Source: Abyssalbus ytuae (lineage in GTDB: Bacteria > Bacteroidota > Bacteroidia > Flavobacteriales > Flavobacteriaceae). From it: a stretch of DNA of 64,000 nt. The stretch is from positions 2,418,001 to 2,482,000 of the forward strand of contig NZ_CP094358.1 of the NCBI RefSeq assembly GCF_022807975.1, read 5' to 3'. The notes beneath the pieces were generated by a model, which was not told the DNA's origin, ran no database searches, and saw only the letters and a program-made list of their open reading frames with translations. Below are positions 63,465-64,000 of this stretch, piece after piece. How positions within the stretch are numbered: position 1 is the first letter of the stretch; every line of letters starts with the position of its first letter. A program made the translations under genes and the position numbers.

Positions 63465-63995
63465 TTATTTATTCAAATCAGTTATTTCTGCAATTAAATC
63501 TACTTCTAATTTGGCATTTTCTTCATACAATCTACTTATTTGAACCCAGCTAGCTGCCGGATAGTCGCCCTGGTAAAATTCTTTCCGTACATCATTGTAC
63601 TTTTTCATTGTCTCTATGTCGGTGGTATAAAGGGTTTCTTTAACTATATCTTTTGAGGTTGCTCCAAATGTATTCAAGCATTTCTCTAATGTTTTATAAA
63701 GCCTGGTTATCCCATCTGGGCTTAAGTCGTTTGTTGGAACTCCTGATATATAAATAGTATTACCGACTTTTACAACTTGCGTATATCCTGCACTTTCACT
63801 TTGCTTATCAGGATGGTCCCAATGCCATTTTTCTTTAACTACTAATGGCTTTTCAGATTTGCCTGGCACTTCCTGTTTTGTATCAATATTGTTTTTGCAA
63901 TTATTACTGATAAAGAGAATTATCAAAAGAGGAAAAAATACGGTTGTTTTTTTCCAATGAAAAGATTTGAAGTTAGTTTTATTTCTATTTTTCAT
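63465..63995 (-). CDS. RidA/YjgF-family lipoprotein
   Basis: A 176-residue protein with a hydrophobic leader and Cys33 (FISNNCKNN), a weak lipobox. The mature part is a RidA fold: SAGYTQVVKVGNTIYISGVP, TLEKCLNTFGATSKDIVKETLYTTDIETMKKYNDVRKEFY (by its ends) and ASWVQISRLYEENAKLEVDLIAEI. The Arg that RidA uses for imine deamination (ARSxVEV position) is Ala here (AASW), so it is probably not a classical deaminase. Its start lies 5 bases from the window end, so upstream context is missing. Confidence 0.85.
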   Translation of the reverse strand: MKNRNKTNFKSFHWKKTTVFFPLLIILFISNNCKNNIDTKQEVPGKSEKPLVVKEKWHWDHPDKQSESAGYTQVVKVGNTIYISGVPTNDLSPDGITRLYKTLEKCLNTFGATSKDIVKETLYTTDIETMKKYNDVRKEFYQGDYPAASWVQISRLYEENAKLEVDLIAEITDLNK

Positions 63996-64000
63996 TGCTT

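Overview
The window looks like a chromosome segment of a marine-type member of Bacteroidota, most likely Flavobacteriaceae. The evidence is low GC, SusC/SusD pairs, lipoprotein signal peptides, a TamL/TamB pair, a DUF1501/DUF1800 pair with a type IX secretion tail, promoter boxes of the TAnnTTTG type, and a ribosomal protein S16 with a long acidic tail. I cannot name the genus. No rRNA, tRNA, CRISPR array or intact transposase was found.

Region 1 (1-18.6 kb) is a polysaccharide utilisation locus. It holds the 3' part of a sulfatase, a membrane-bound Y_Y_Y/LuxR-type regulator, a SusC/SusD pair closed by a terminator, then a same-strand run of glycerophosphodiesterase-like lipoprotein, GH16 glucanase, sulfatase, octahaem cytochrome with HEAT/TPR repeats, GH31 and GH92. 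Two sulfatases with GH16, GH31 and GH92 point to a sulfated, branched glycan; the exact substrate is not decided by the sequence.

Region 2 (18.6-20.9 kb) looks acquired. It has a cassette-boundary-like palindrome, a GNAT acetyltransferase fused to a PpnP-type nucleoside phosphorylase domain, and a divergent XRE/SymE-like pair. Three regularly built operators (TGTCA-N10-TGACA) sit over a near-perfect Bacteroidota promoter for the symE-like gene, which starts with TTG. Imperfect direct repeats flank the pair and a 23-bp tandem repeat follows.

Region 3 (20.9-53.6 kb) is mainly core genome: a Gfo/Idh oxidoreductase, tamL-tamB, metG, DUF1501/DUF1800, LD-carboxypeptidase-yraN, an ACT-like protein, mfd, a DUF2383 protein, rpsP-rimM, a trmN6-like methyltransferase, an acyl-CoA dehydrogenase of glutaryl-CoA type, umuC-umuD (reversed order), ferritin, an unlisted 55-residue Cys/Lys-rich protein, tex, a GH115 alpha-glucuronidase and a lipoprotein. 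A 61-bp dispersed repeat with inverted ends occurs at 0.7 kb and 37.3 kb, and a fold-back derivative lies at 43.6 kb.

Region 4 (53.6-64 kb) is accessory. It holds an outer-membrane barrel protein, a 1084-residue cytoplasmic-looking LRR protein with recent internal DNA duplications that is flanked by 45-46 bp direct repeats, a small lipoprotein, a second LRR protein (surface lipoprotein with DUF5018-like repeats), an orphan 269-residue protein and a RidA-like lipoprotein. Four copies of a motif reading GTAAC(C/T)TTTTGTATACC on the minus strand lie around the second LRR gene. They may be ECF-sigma promoters, and one lies about 80 bp before a terminator with no gene between. This LRR block and the XRE/SymE cassette are the most promising places for undescribed biology.
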